Shown here: one piece after another, positions 8,492 to 17,428 of the stretch | Position numbering within the stretch: the stretch's first letter is position 1 | Layout of the letters: each line of letters starts with the position of its first letter | Origin: Pseudomonadota bacterium | GTDB taxonomy: Bacteria > Pseudomonadota > Alphaproteobacteria > Sphingomonadales > Sphingomonadaceae | Length of the DNA stretch: 62,383 bases | Reading direction: 5' to 3' | Assembly: GCA_023417515.1 (NCBI GenBank) | Contig: JAEZFL010000133.1 | Span: 1 to 62,383, forward strand | Made by a program: the position numbers and the translations under genes | The notes under the pieces: generated by a model | The model's database searches: none | What the model saw: only the letters and a program-made list of their open reading frames with translations | Told to the model about the DNA's origin: nothing

Positions 8492-9733
8492 TTACAGCGC
8501 CGCATGGTCGATCGGTCCCGCCTTGGCGAGCCGCCGCGAGCGGTCCCGCATCGGATATTTGAGGCCCGTCGCGCAATTGAACAGGACGACCCGGTCGCCG
8601 CGCGAGATCAGGCCCAGCTCAAGCGCCTGCGCCGCCGCCGCCAGCGTGGCGCCGCCCTCCGGGCACAGCAGCAGCCCGTCCTGCCGCGCTGCGTCGTCCA
8701 CCGCCGCCAGGATCGCCTCGTCCGGCACCGCGATTGCGAAGCCGCCGCTCTCGCGCACCGCCCGCAGGATCAGGAAGTCGCCCACCGCCTTGGGCACTCG
8801 GATGCCGGCGGCGACGGTGTGGGCGTCCTGCCAGCGCTCGGCATGCTCCTCGCCCTCCTGCCACGCCTTCACCATCGGCGCGCAGCCTTCCGCCTGGACC
8901 GCCACCATGCGCGGCCGCTCCGGGCCGATCAGCCCGAGCGCTTCCAGCTCGGCGAAGGCCTTCCACATGCCGATCAGGCCGGTGCCGCCGCCGGTCGGGT
9001 AGAAGATGACGTCCGGGACCTGCCAGCCGAGCTGCTCGGCCAGTTCCAGGCCCATCGTCTTCTTGCCCTCGATCCGATAGGGCTCCTTCAGCGTCGACAG
9101 GTCGAACCAGTGGCCCTGCTTCGCCCCCTCCGCGACGATGGCGCCGCACTCGTCGATCAGGCCGTCGACCCGATAGACCCGTGCGCCTTGGGCGGCGATC
9201 TCGCGCACGTTGATCTCGGGCGTATCGTCCGGGCACAGCACGATCGTCTCGATGCCGGCGCGGCTGCCATAGGCCGCGAGCGCGGCGCCGGCATTGCCGT
9301 TGGTCGGCATGGCGATCTTCGCGACCCCCAGCTCCTTCGCCATCGACACCGCCATGGCGAGCCCGCGCGCCTTGAACGACCCGGTCGGAAGCCGCCCCTC
9401 GTCCTTCACGAGCAGCTCCCTGATCCCGAGCCGCGCCCCGACCTTGGTCAGGCTGACGATCGGAGTCGCCGTCTCGCCCAGGCTGACCACGTCCTCGGCG
9501 CGCCGCACCGGCAGCAGCTCCCGCCACCGCCACATGTCGTAAGGCCGGCTCGCGAGCACCTCGCGAGTGAGCGCCCCGCGCACGCCGTCGAGATCATATC
9601 GAACAAGCAAGGGCCGCCCGACATTGGACAGGCCGTGAAGCCGATCCGCCTCATAGCGCTCGCCGGTTATCGAGCATTCGAGATGGGTGACGAACGTCGC
9701 CCGCTCGGCGGTGAGATTGTCGTTCCACTTCAT
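8492..9733 (-). CDS. thrC: Threonine synthase
   Basis: A 413-residue fold-type II PLP enzyme that converts O-phosphohomoserine to threonine. The PLP lysine is K121 in PTGSFKARG; the Asn-containing loop PTNGNAGAALAAYGSRAG and the phosphate-binding GGGTGLIGMWKAF follow, and the C-terminal LLLCPEGGATLAAA block is typical. The start is the ATG at 9733, which overlaps the tsaC stop by 4 bp (ATGA); the longer open frame to 9949 lies inside tsaC. The related PLP lyase families are less likely because the order ETATPIV / TGSFKARG / CPEGGAT is threonine-synthase-like. Confidence 0.9.
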   Translation of the reverse strand: MKWNDNLTAERATFVTHLECSITGERYEADRLHGLSNVGRPLLVRYDLDGVRGALTREVLASRPYDMWRWRELLPVRRAEDVVSLGETATPIVSLTKVGARLGIRELLVKDEGRLPTGSFKARGLAMAVSMAKELGVAKIAMPTNGNAGAALAAYGSRAGIETIVLCPDDTPEINVREIAAQGARVYRVDGLIDECGAIVAEGAKQGHWFDLSTLKEPYRIEGKKTMGLELAEQLGWQVPDVIFYPTGGGTGLIGMWKAFAELEALGLIGPERPRMVAVQAEGCAPMVKAWQEGEEHAERWQDAHTVAAGIRVPKAVGDFLILRAVRESGGFAIAVPDEAILAAVDDAARQDGLLLCPEGGATLAAAAQALELGLISRGDRVVLFNCATGLKYPMRDRSRRLAKAGPIDHAAL

Positions 9734-10665
9734 GTCGTCGGTTCCGTTCGGGGCGCCGCGGCGCGCTGGAGGCGGTCGTTGATGGCGGCGCCGAGGCCTT
9801 CGCGCGGGATCGGGGCCACTGCGATGCGCGAGGCGGGCCGGCGGTCGGCGTCGTGGAGCAGGTCGAACAACGCCGCGGCGGCTTCGACGAGGTCGCCGCG
9901 GGCGCTCAGGCTGACATCGCCGGGGACGTCGCCGAAGCCGATCAGCCATTCGTGGGCGCGCGCCTCGGTGGCGTCGAGGCGAAGCGGCTTGCCAGGGGCG
10001 TAGTGACTGGCGAGCTGGCCGGGCGCCACGACGCGACCGGATGCCGGAGCCACGGACGCGCCAAGCTCTTCGGCGGAGATCGGACCGGGACGAAGCAGGC
10101 GCACCTTGCCGTCCGCGACCGCGACGATCGTCGATTCAAGCCCGTGAGCGGTCTGCCCCGCGTCGAGGACCAGCGGGATGCGGCCGCCGAGGCTGTCGAG
10201 CACATGCTCGGCGCGGGTCGGGCTGATCCGCCCGCTCGCATTGGCCGAGGGCGCCGCCAGCGGCCGGCCGGCGGCGGCGATCAGCGCCTGCATCGCCGGA
10301 TGCGCCGACGCGCGCAGCGCGATCGTCGGCAGTCCCGCCGTGACGATCGAGGCGATGCCCGCCTCCTCGCGCAGCGGCAGGACGAGGGTGAGCGGCCCGG
10401 GCCAATATTTCTCGGCAAGGCCTCGCGCGACCGAGTCGAAGCGCGCGATATTCTCGGCCTGCGCGAGACCGGCGACATGGACGATGAGCGGGTTGAAGCT
10501 CGGCCGACCCTTGGCCTCGTAGATCCGCGCGACCGCCTCGCCTGACGTGGCATCGGCCGCGAGCCCGTAAACCGTCTCGGTCGGCACCGCGACCGGCTGC
10601 CCCTCGCGGATCAAGCGCGCGGCCTCGGCAATGCCGGCCTCGTCGGCGGTAAGCACCCGGGTCAC
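9730..10665 (-). CDS. tsaC: L-threonylcarbamoyladenylate synthase (Sua5/YwlC/YrdC)
   Basis: A 311-residue long-form Sua5 enzyme that condenses threonine, bicarbonate and ATP into threonylcarbamoyl-AMP for the t6A37 modification of ANN-decoding tRNAs. The N-terminal YrdC domain shows VAVPTETVYGLAADA (about 26-40), KGRPSFNPLIVHV (about 51-63), and PLAAPSANASGRISPT near 135-150; the C-terminal Sua5 domain contains RPGPIS and APGQLASHYAPGKPL. GTG start at 10665. The ATGA overlap with thrC couples a threonine-using tRNA enzyme to threonine synthesis. A REP element begins only 5 bp upstream of the start, leaving essentially no conventional promoter space. Confidence 0.95.
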   Translation of the reverse strand: MTRVLTADEAGIAEAARLIREGQPVAVPTETVYGLAADATSGEAVARIYEAKGRPSFNPLIVHVAGLAQAENIARFDSVARGLAEKYWPGPLTLVLPLREEAGIASIVTAGLPTIALRASAHPAMQALIAAAGRPLAAPSANASGRISPTRAEHVLDSLGGRIPLVLDAGQTAHGLESTIVAVADGKVRLLRPGPISAEELGASVAPASGRVVAPGQLASHYAPGKPLRLDATEARAHEWLIGFGDVPGDVSLSARGDLVEAAAALFDLLHDADRRPASRIAVAPIPREGLGAAINDRLQRAAAPRTEPTT

Positions 10666-10669
10666 CGTC

Positions 10670-10785
10670 CGTCACCCTGAACTTGTTTCAGGGTCCATCG
10701 GCGTGCCATGCACCGGCTTTCCGCGAAAGCATTCATGCCTGCGCCCTGCCCGGCAATGAATGCTGAAACAAGTTCAGCATGACGG
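10670..10785. repeat. REP-like inverted element, family A, copy 2
   Basis: It has the same outer arms as the copy at 5606-5690 (GTCACCCTGAAC and CAAGTTCAGCATGACGG) around a longer, different central segment. It occupies 116 of the 127 bp separating the divergent starts of tsaC (10665) and the acyl-CoA dehydrogenase (10793). Confidence 0.85.
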
Positions 10786-10792
10786 ATTGGAC

Positions 10793-12517
10793 ATGACCTA
10801 CACCGCCCCGATCGAGGAACAGAAGTTCGTGCTTCGCCACGTCGCCGGCCTCGACCGCCTCGCGGCGGCCGGCTTCGACGTGTCGGAGGACATGGCCGAC
10901 GCGATCGTCGAGGGAGTCGGCGCCTTCGCCGCGGGCGAGTTCGCGCCCCTGAACCGGGTCGGCGACACGGTCGGCGCGCGTTGGTCGCCCGAGGGCGTGA
11001 CCATGCCCGAAGGCTTCCGGGCGGCCTACCAGTCCTATGTCGACGGCGGCTGGGGGACGATCTCCGCGCCCGGCGCGTATGGCGGCCAGGACCAGCCGCA
11101 GGTGATGGCGACGGTGGTTCTGGAAAATCTCGGAGCGGCCAACCTCGCTTTCTCGCTCTGCCCGATGCTCAGCGCCGGAGCGATCGAGGCGCTCAAGAAT
11201 CACGGCACGCCCGATCAGCAGGAGAGGTGGCTGCCGCGGCTCGTCACCGGCGAATGGACGGGCACGATGAATCTCACCGAGCCGCAGGCGGGGTCCGACG
11301 TCGGCGCTCTCAAGACCCGCGCCGAGCCGGTCGGCGACGGCACCTACCGGATCAAGGGCCAGAAGATCTTCATCACCTTCGGCGACCACGACCTCACCGA
11401 CAATATCGTCCACCTCGTGCTCGCCCGACTCCCGGACGCGCCCACTGGCACCCGGGGCATCTCGCTGTTCATCGTCCCCAAGCTGCGCGGCGACGGCACC
11501 CGCAACGACGTCCGCTGCGTGTCGATCGAGCACAAGCTCGGAATCCACGCCTCGCCGACCTGCGTCATGGCCTATGGCGACAATGACGAGTGCATCGGCG
11601 AGCTGATCGGCGGCGAGAATGGCGGCATGCGCGCCATGTTCACGATGATGAACAACGCGCGGCTCAATGTCGGCCTCCAGGGCGTTTCGATCGCGGAAGC
11701 CGCGACCCAGCAGGCCGTCGCCTATGCGATGGAGCGCGTGCAGTCGGCCCGCGCCGGCGCTTCGGGCCGCGAGCCGGTGACGATCATCCAGCACCCCGAC
11801 GTGCGCCGAATGCTACTTCGCATGAAGGCGCTGACCCAGGCCGCGCGGGCACTCGCTTATTACGCCAACGCCCAGGCGGATCTGGGGAGCCGCGGCGACG
11901 CGGCGGCCAAAGCGCGGGTCGACCTGCTCACTCCCCTCGTCAAAGCCTGGGGCACCGATATCGGCTGCGAGGTCGCAAGCCTCGGCGTGCAGGTCCATGG
12001 CGGCATGGGCTTCGTCGAGGAAACCGGCGCCGCCCAGCACTTCCGCGACATCCGGATCGCGCCGATCTACGAGGGCACCAACGGCATCCAGGCCGCAGAC
12101 CTGGTCGGGCGCAAGCTTGGGCTCGAGGGCGGTGAGACGCTGGCGCGGCTGCTGGCCGAGATCCGCGCCGACGCCGGCAACACGCCCCTCGCACCGCTTG
12201 CCGACGCGGTCGAGGAGGTCGCCGGCTGGATGCTCCGCGACGGCGCAAGCACGGACGACCGCCTGGCCGGCTCCTATCCACTCCTCACCATGACTGCGGT
12301 GCTGGTCGCCGGCGCTCTTATGAAACGGCAGAGCGGCGTCGCCGCGAAGATGCTCGCCGCCGGCGAGGGCGATCCCGGCTTCCTTCGCATGAAGGTCGCC
12401 GCGGCGGATTATTTCACGCGGGTGATCACCTCGGAAGTTCTGGGCCTGAAGGCATCCGCGACGAACGGCGCCGAGCCGCTCTACGACTTGCCCGAAGCGG
12501 CCTTCGCGGCCGCTTAG
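10793..12517 (+). CDS. Acyl-CoA dehydrogenase with C-terminal extension (DmdC-like / long form)
   Basis: A 574-residue FAD-dependent acyl-CoA dehydrogenase of the long (about 590 aa) class with an extra C-terminal domain, related to 3-methylmercaptopropionyl-CoA dehydrogenase and fatty acyl-CoA dehydrogenases. Visible: FAD/substrate segment MNLTEPQAGSDVG (about 158-170), KIFITFGDHDLTDNIVHLVLAR, the VQVHGGMGFVEETGAAQHFRD block (about 398-418) and catalytic E427 in IYEGTNGIQAADL. The additional domain occupies about 460-574. I start at ATG 10793; the upstream in-frame ATG at 10760 lies inside the REP element. The 3' end overlaps the convergent DUF4383 gene by 4 bp. Confidence 0.92.
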   Translation: MTYTAPIEEQKFVLRHVAGLDRLAAAGFDVSEDMADAIVEGVGAFAAGEFAPLNRVGDTVGARWSPEGVTMPEGFRAAYQSYVDGGWGTISAPGAYGGQDQPQVMATVVLENLGAANLAFSLCPMLSAGAIEALKNHGTPDQQERWLPRLVTGEWTGTMNLTEPQAGSDVGALKTRAEPVGDGTYRIKGQKIFITFGDHDLTDNIVHLVLARLPDAPTGTRGISLFIVPKLRGDGTRNDVRCVSIEHKLGIHASPTCVMAYGDNDECIGELIGGENGGMRAMFTMMNNARLNVGLQGVSIAEAATQQAVAYAMERVQSARAGASGREPVTIIQHPDVRRMLLRMKALTQAARALAYYANAQADLGSRGDAAAKARVDLLTPLVKAWGTDIGCEVASLGVQVHGGMGFVEETGAAQHFRDIRIAPIYEGTNGIQAADLVGRKLGLEGGETLARLLAEIRADAGNTPLAPLADAVEEVAGWMLRDGASTDDRLAGSYPLLTMTAVLVAGALMKRQSGVAAKMLAAGEGDPGFLRMKVAAADYFTRVITSEVLGLKASATNGAEPLYDLPEAAFAAA

Positions 12518-12963
12518 CCGTCATAGGCTTCGTCGTCGTCGTCGCGGTCGGGGATCGCCGGCGGGCGGCGGTAAAGCCAGCCGAACAGGAAGGCGGTGAT
12601 CGCGAGCAGTCCGTGGAGCAACAGGTTGTTGCCGTAGAGGGGGGCGAGCCCGAACAGGGTGTCGAGCCCCGGGACGACTCCGAAAATGGTGAGGAGCACG
12701 GCGGCGAAGGTCATCTGCCGGGCATAAGTGAGCGCGCCGTTGAGGCTTCGGCCCGAGATCAATCCCCATGCCCCCAGGGCGATGTGGATGACGTTGAGCA
12801 GCGGGCTGACTCCGAGCAGTCCAAGCAGCTGCGGATGATCGACTCCGGTCGCGACTCGCAGCGTGTCCGTCTCGACGGTGACGATCGGCGGCGGCGCGAA
12901 GCCGGCGACACCGATGGCGACGAGGATGGCGCCTGCGGTCCAGGCGAAGGGGCGTGGTTGCAT
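12514..12963 (-). CDS. DUF4383-type small membrane protein
   Basis: A 149-residue polytopic membrane protein with four hydrophobic segments (about 7-26, 46-66, 82-102, 112-131), the typical DUF4383 size and pattern, including LLGVSPLLNVIHIALGAWGL and an acidic tail rich in Asp (PDRDDDDEAYDG). Function unknown. ATG start at 12963. Its last codons overlap the end of the convergent acyl-CoA dehydrogenase. The family label is by eye. Confidence 0.75.
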   Translation of the reverse strand: MQPRPFAWTAGAILVAIGVAGFAPPPIVTVETDTLRVATGVDHPQLLGLLGVSPLLNVIHIALGAWGLISGRSLNGALTYARQMTFAAVLLTIFGVVPGLDTLFGLAPLYGNNLLLHGLLAITAFLFGWLYRRPPAIPDRDDDDEAYDG

Positions 12964-13034
12964 CGCCGGCCTTCATGCCCGCCCGCCGGACCGCTGCCAA
13001 GCCGCCAGAGCCGCGGCGGCGCCGCAAATCCGGG

Positions 13035-14570
13035 CTAGGCGGCGTCGGTGATCCGGGTCTTGCGCATGTCGGCAAGCCACGCCGCGAGCTGGTCGGCGGT
13101 CATCGCGCGGGCGTAGAGATGGCCCTGCAGCCCGTCGCAGCCGGCCTCGAGCGCGATCTGCTCCTCCGCCTCGCAGGACACCCCTTCGGCGATCACCGCC
13201 ATGTTCATCGCGTGGCCGAGAGTCACCGCCGCCCGGATCAGGGCGATGCTCTGGTCGCGCGCGGCGATGTCGACGAAGCTGTGGTCGAGCTTGACCGTGT
13301 CGACGGGAAAGCGGCGCAGGCAGGACAAGGACGAATAGCCGGTGCCGAAATCGTCGAGGCAGATCCGGAAGCCCGCGTCGCGCAGGGCATTGAGCGCCGG
13401 CTCGCACAAGCCGCCATGCTCGATGAACAGCTGCTCGGTGACCTCGAGCTCGATCTGGTTGCACGGCACGCCCTCGTCCTCGACCAGGCGGCGCAGCACC
13501 TCGGGGAAATCGGCAGCGCGGAACTGTGCCGGCGACAGGTTGACCGACACCGACAGCTCGGGGAATCGCCGCGCCAGCGCGCAGGCCTGGCGCATCAGAA
13601 CATATCCCAGCTGCTCGATCAGGCCGCATTCCTCGGCGACCGGAACGATCTCGGCCGGGGCGATCGGGCCGATCACCGCCTGGTCCCACCGCATCAGCCC
13701 CTCGACGCTAGCGACCTCGCCCGTGCCGCCGATCACCGGCTGGAATTGGAGCTCCGGGCCGCCGCCCGCGGCGAGCTCGGCGCGCAGGATGGTCTCGATC
13801 TTGTCGCGGCGCTGGACGTCGGCGTCCATCGCGTCGGTGAAGATTCGGAAGCAATGGCGGCCGGCGGCCTTGGCGCGGTACATGGTGATGTCGGCCTTGC
13901 GCAGCAGGTCGGTCGCGGTGACCATGTCCGGCCCCGCGAACACCGCGCCGATGCTGACTCCGACCCGCGCTTCGCGATCGCCGAGCCGATAGGGCTCGCC
14001 GACCGTCTCGATGACCCGCTCGCACAGGCGCCGGACGTCGACCTCGCCGCGCGGCCGCGCCTGGATGATCGCGAACTCGTCGCCGCCGATTCGCGCGACT
14101 GTGTCGCTGTCGCGAAGCAAGCCGCGCAGGCGGTCGGCGACCTGGCGCACCATGTCGTCGCCGGCAGTGTGGCCGAGCGTGTCGTTGACCTGCTTGAACC
14201 GGTCGAGATCGAGCATCAGCAGGGCCAGCGGCTCCCCGGTGCGGCGGTAGCGGCTGAGGGCCTGGGCGAGCCGGTCCTCCAGCAGGGCGCGGTTGGCGAG
14301 CCCGGTGAGCTGGTCGTGGAGCGCCTGGTGCTGCGCCTCGGCCTCGCGCCGCTCGAGCTCGGCGCCCATCTCGACGATCGACTTGAACAGGAAGGACATG
14401 ACCATCACCACGGCGACCGTCGAGGTCAGCGCGATCGGCCAGATCGCGGCGAACAGATGGCCGTCATGGCTGGCGCGCTCGGCGAGCAGCACCATGGCAA
14501 AGTTGGTCAGCACGAGGGTCGCGACCGCCGCCGAGACGATCGGCGGGCCGACCCGGCGAGAAAACCCCAC
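13035..14570 (-). CDS. GGDEF-EAL cyclic-di-GMP turnover protein
   Basis: A 511-residue inner-membrane protein. Two N-terminal membrane helices (about 10-30 and 42-64) leave no sizeable sensor domain. The GGDEF domain (about 84-248) has an intact GGDEF at 162-166 and an RxxD inhibitory site at R153/D156, so diguanylate cyclase activity with product feedback is expected. The EAL domain (about 258-505) has EGL at 290-292 in place of EAL, but retains NLSPAQF, the EVTE glutamate, DDFGTGYSSL, the KLD lysine, AEGV and the final Q-G pair. Phosphodiesterase activity is therefore plausible. GTG start at 14570 with GGAG 6 bp upstream. Confidence 0.95.
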   Translation of the reverse strand: MGFSRRVGPPIVSAAVATLVLTNFAMVLLAERASHDGHLFAAIWPIALTSTVAVVMVMSFLFKSIVEMGAELERREAEAQHQALHDQLTGLANRALLEDRLAQALSRYRRTGEPLALLMLDLDRFKQVNDTLGHTAGDDMVRQVADRLRGLLRDSDTVARIGGDEFAIIQARPRGEVDVRRLCERVIETVGEPYRLGDREARVGVSIGAVFAGPDMVTATDLLRKADITMYRAKAAGRHCFRIFTDAMDADVQRRDKIETILRAELAAGGGPELQFQPVIGGTGEVASVEGLMRWDQAVIGPIAPAEIVPVAEECGLIEQLGYVLMRQACALARRFPELSVSVNLSPAQFRAADFPEVLRRLVEDEGVPCNQIELEVTEQLFIEHGGLCEPALNALRDAGFRICLDDFGTGYSSLSCLRRFPVDTVKLDHSFVDIAARDQSIALIRAAVTLGHAMNMAVIAEGVSCEAEEQIALEAGCDGLQGHLYARAMTADQLAAWLADMRKTRITDAA

Positions 14571-14652
14571 CTCGGTCTCCAGACAGAAATCCGACGTTCA
14601 TTACGGCGCCGACCGTTAAGAAAGTGCTCGCGCCGCCGCTCTCAATGCTCCT

Positions 14653-14738
14653 CGTCATTCCGGACCCGATCCGGCATCCACCTTCTTCGTCCTCAGCCGG
14701 CAAGAAAAGGTGGATCCCGAATCAAGGCCGGGATGACG
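14653..14738. repeat. Palindromic repeat, family B
   Basis: Inverted ends CGTCATTCCGG and CCGGGATGACG enclose a second pair (ATCCACCTT / AAGGTGGAT). It lies between DUF72 and the GGDEF-EAL gene, both on the minus strand. It shares the CGTCATTCC / GGGATGACG termini with family C at 17192-17280. Confidence 0.85.
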
Positions 14739-14747
14739 CGGCTGGCT

Positions 14748-15491
14748 CTACCGCCCGAGCCGCTCGATCAGCGCCTGGGCCGCGGCGGGATTGCGCAGCT
14801 TGGCGGCGGCGATGAAGAAGACGAACACGTCGCGCTTGCCGCCTTCCGCCCAGCCGCGGGCGAGATCGGCGTAGCGGTCGAGGTCGGCCGCCGGATAGCC
14901 GAGCGGCTCGTCCTCGGTGGCGCTCATCAGCCGCGCATAGGTGAAGTCCGCGGTTTGCTCCGGGAAAGTCGGCTTTCCCTCGCCCTCCGCATAGCAGATC
15001 GCCACCCCCGCCTCCCGCGCAAGCGCGGCGAAGCGCGGGTCGCCGAAGCTCTCGTGGCGCGCCTCGACGACATGGCGAAGCGTCACGCCATCCTGCGCGC
15101 GCGGCAGCAGCTTGAGGAAGCCGGCGACGTCGTCGGCGTCGAACTTCTTGGTGTCCGCGAGCTGCCACAGGATCGGCCCGAGCTTGTCGCCGAGCTCGCT
15201 CACCCCCTGCGCGCAGAAACGCTCCACCGACTCCCCGCCTTCGGCGAGGATCTTGCGGTTAGTGCAGAAGCGCGACCCCTTGATCGCGAACTTGAACCCG
15301 TCGGGCACCGTGTCGCGCCACCCGGCGAACAGCTCCGGCCGCTGCAGCTTGTAGAAGGTCGCGTTGATCTCGATCGCGGTCAGCTGCCGCGAGGCAAAAT
15401 GCAGCTGCTTCGCCTTGGCGAGCCCCTGCGGATAGAAAGTGCCCCGCCAGGGATCATAGTCCCAGCCGCCGATGCCGACATGGATCGCCAT
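14748..15491 (-). CDS. DUF72 (YecE-like) TIM-barrel protein
   Basis: A 247-residue protein of the DUF72/YecE family, TIM-barrel proteins of unknown biochemical role. Diagnostic blocks: IGGWDYDPWRGTFYP (7-21), TAIEINATFYKLQ (about 38-50), FKFAIKGSRFCTN (about 66-78) and the conserved VVEARHESF near 143. ATG start at 15491. Downstream lies a palindromic repeat, upstream a 304-bp gene-free stretch shared with divergent gshA. Function cannot be inferred from context. Confidence 0.92.
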   Translation of the reverse strand: MAIHVGIGGWDYDPWRGTFYPQGLAKAKQLHFASRQLTAIEINATFYKLQRPELFAGWRDTVPDGFKFAIKGSRFCTNRKILAEGGESVERFCAQGVSELGDKLGPILWQLADTKKFDADDVAGFLKLLPRAQDGVTLRHVVEARHESFGDPRFAALAREAGVAICYAEGEGKPTFPEQTADFTYARLMSATEDEPLGYPAADLDRYADLARGWAEGGKRDVFVFFIAAAKLRNPAAAQALIERLGR

Positions 15492-15795
15492 GAAGCGGTC
15501 CTAACGGTGCCGCGACGAACCGTCGAGCCATGCTTTCCTACAGCGCAATGTTCTGCTAATGTTCCCCGCGACTCGCCTCCCCCTGCTCTTTGACAACCGA
15601 ATTGCCTCCGAACGGTCCTCATGGGTGACGCGTGTAGGTGTGATTTTCCGCGCAGTCCCATGGCCAGTGCGAACATCGCTGACCATCGGGCCGGCCCCGA
15701 CCTTTCCAGGTCGTGAAGCGGACGGTCGCCGCAGCCGGCAGGTTGCTCGACGAAACCGGCTGGCGGGTCATCCTCCCCATCGCTAGAGGCGCGGC
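15492..15795. other. Gene-free divergent spacer between DUF72 and gshA
   Basis: This 304-bp region has no credible gene. It includes a good -35-like TTGACA at 15590-15595 on the plus strand, but I see no convincing -10 at the right distance. Small open frames in it have poor composition and no ribosome-binding site. No strong palindrome was noticed. Confidence 0.5.
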
Positions 15796-17184
15796 ATGAC
15801 GACGCGTACCGAGACCGCCCGGGCCGATCCACCGATCGAGAGCCGTGACGAGCTGATCGCCACCTTCGCAAGCGGCGAGAAGCCCGCCGAGCAATGGCGC
15901 ATCGGCACCGAGCACGAGAAGTTCGTCTATCGCACTGCTGACCACCGCGCGCCCTCCTATGACGAGCCGGGCGGAATCCGCGACCTCCTCGCCGCGATGA
16001 CCGAGTTCGGCTGGCAGCCGGTCGAGGAGAATGGCCCAGACGGAACCAGCAACGTCATCGCGCTCACCGGCCCCGACGGCGCGATCAGCCTCGAGCCCGC
16101 GGGCCAGCTCGAGCTGTCCGGAGCGCCGCGCGAGAATCTGCACCAGACCTGCGCCGAGGCGGGCCGCCACCTCCGCCAGGCCAAGGAGGTCGGCGAACGG
16201 CTCGGCCTCGGCTTCCTCGGCCTCGGCATGTGGCCCGACAAGGCCCGCTCCGACCTGCCGGTCATGCCCAAGGGCCGCTATGCGATCATGCTCAACTACA
16301 TGCCCAAGGTCGGCAGCCTGGGCCTCGACATGATGCTTCGGACCTGCACGATCCAAGTTAATCTCGACTATGAGTCCGAAGCCGACATGGCGCAGAAGTT
16401 CCGGGTCGGCCTCGCCCTCCAGCCGCTCGCCACCGCCCTGTTCGCCAATTCGCCGTTCACCGAAGGCAGGCCCAACGGCTTCCGCTCGTTCCGGAGTCAT
16501 ATCTGGTCGGACACCGACCCCGACCGCACCGGAATGCTGCCCTTCGTGTTCGAGGAGGGCTTCGGCTACGAGCGCTATCTCGACTATGCGCTCGATGTGC
16601 CGATGTACTTCGTCTACCGCGACGGCCGTTACATCGACGTCGCCGGCCGCTCGTTCCGCGACTTCCTCGACGGCCGGCTCCCCGAACTGCCCGGCGAGCG
16701 GCCGGTGAAGTCGGACTTCACCGATCACCTCTCGACCATCTTCCCCGAGGTCCGGCTCAAGAACTATCTCGAGATGCGCGGCGCCGACGGCGGCAAATGG
16801 GGACGCATCTGCGCCCTCCCCGCTCTTTGGGTCGGCCTGCTCTACGACGCGGCGGCACGCGATGCGGCATGGGACGAGGTCAGGCATTGGTCGCTCGACG
16901 AGCGCCAGCGCCTGCGCGACTCGGTGCCGCGCGAAGGCCTCATGGCGAGGACCCCGGGCGACGAGAGCCTGCGCGACTTCGGCCGCCGGATTCTCGCCAT
17001 CTCCGAAGCGGGCCTCGCTGCCCGTGCCCGGCTCGACGCCGCCGGCGACAGCGAGGCCGGCTTCCTCGATCCGCTGCGCGAGATCCTGGCGAGCGGCGAG
17101 ACGCCCGCCGACCGCCTGCTGCGCCGCTACGACGAGGACTGGAACGGTGACATCCGCCGCATCTATGGCGAGGAAAGCTTCTAG
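15796..17184 (+). CDS. gshA: Glutamate-cysteine ligase (alphaproteobacterial/plant-type GCS2)
   Basis: A 462-residue enzyme catalysing ATP-dependent gamma-glutamylcysteine formation, the first step of glutathione synthesis. It shows the plant/alphaproteobacterial class signature: WRIGTEHEKFVY (about 35-46), LEPAGQLELSGAP (about 97-109), MPKGRYAIMLNYMPKVG (about 157-173), TCTIQVNLDYESEADM (about 183-198) and NSPFTEGRPNGFRSFRS. Length is normal. ATG start at 15796. In the plant class, disulfide formation regulates activity; I did not assess whether the equivalent cysteines exist here. Confidence 0.95.
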   Translation: MTTRTETARADPPIESRDELIATFASGEKPAEQWRIGTEHEKFVYRTADHRAPSYDEPGGIRDLLAAMTEFGWQPVEENGPDGTSNVIALTGPDGAISLEPAGQLELSGAPRENLHQTCAEAGRHLRQAKEVGERLGLGFLGLGMWPDKARSDLPVMPKGRYAIMLNYMPKVGSLGLDMMLRTCTIQVNLDYESEADMAQKFRVGLALQPLATALFANSPFTEGRPNGFRSFRSHIWSDTDPDRTGMLPFVFEEGFGYERYLDYALDVPMYFVYRDGRYIDVAGRSFRDFLDGRLPELPGERPVKSDFTDHLSTIFPEVRLKNYLEMRGADGGKWGRICALPALWVGLLYDAAARDAAWDEVRHWSLDERQRLRDSVPREGLMARTPGDESLRDFGRRILAISEAGLAARARLDAAGDSEAGFLDPLREILASGETPADRLLRRYDEDWNGDIRRIYGEESF

Positions 17185-17191
17185 ACGCCAT

Positions 17192-17280
17192 CATCGTCAT
17201 TCCAGCGAAAGCTGGAATCTCCCTGCCTTCGAACGGAGCGGGAAAGAAGTGAGATCCCAGCTTTCGCTGGGATGACGATG
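17192..17280. repeat. Palindromic repeat, family C
   Basis: Outer inverted ends CATCGTCATTCC and GGGATGACGATG. Inner palindromes are CCAGCGAAAGCTGG and CCCAGCTTTCGCTGGG, the second being the reverse complement of the first plus flanks. It starts 8 bp after the gshA stop and could terminate or stabilise that transcript. Confidence 0.85.
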
Positions 17281-17428
17281 GGGGCCTCAACGCTCTGGAC
17301 AGCACCGCTCAAACGGTTCATCGTCGCTCATGCACGGTTCATCGCAGTCGTGCTTTTGGCAAGGTCGTCGCATCGGGTCCGTCGCGCATGATGCGGACGC
17401 TGCCGCCGGTGCACCAGGGGAGGACCAG

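Noticed and set aside
8364..8576. An N-terminal extension of the GDPD protein by 71 residues
   Set aside because: The extension is translated from a family E repeat and has no homology-like character; the HRG-containing domain begins right after ATG 8363.
12954..15593. An 879-codon plus-strand open frame over the GGDEF-EAL and DUF72 genes
   Set aside because: It is antisense to two well-recognised proteins and passes through a palindromic repeat; its composition (Arg/Asp/Gly/His-rich) is typical of GC-rich shadow frames.
15559..15786. A 75-codon frame in the spacer upstream of gshA
   Set aside because: There is no ribosome-binding site, the composition is Arg/Pro-rich, and no recognisable motif is present; it probably is regulatory spacer.
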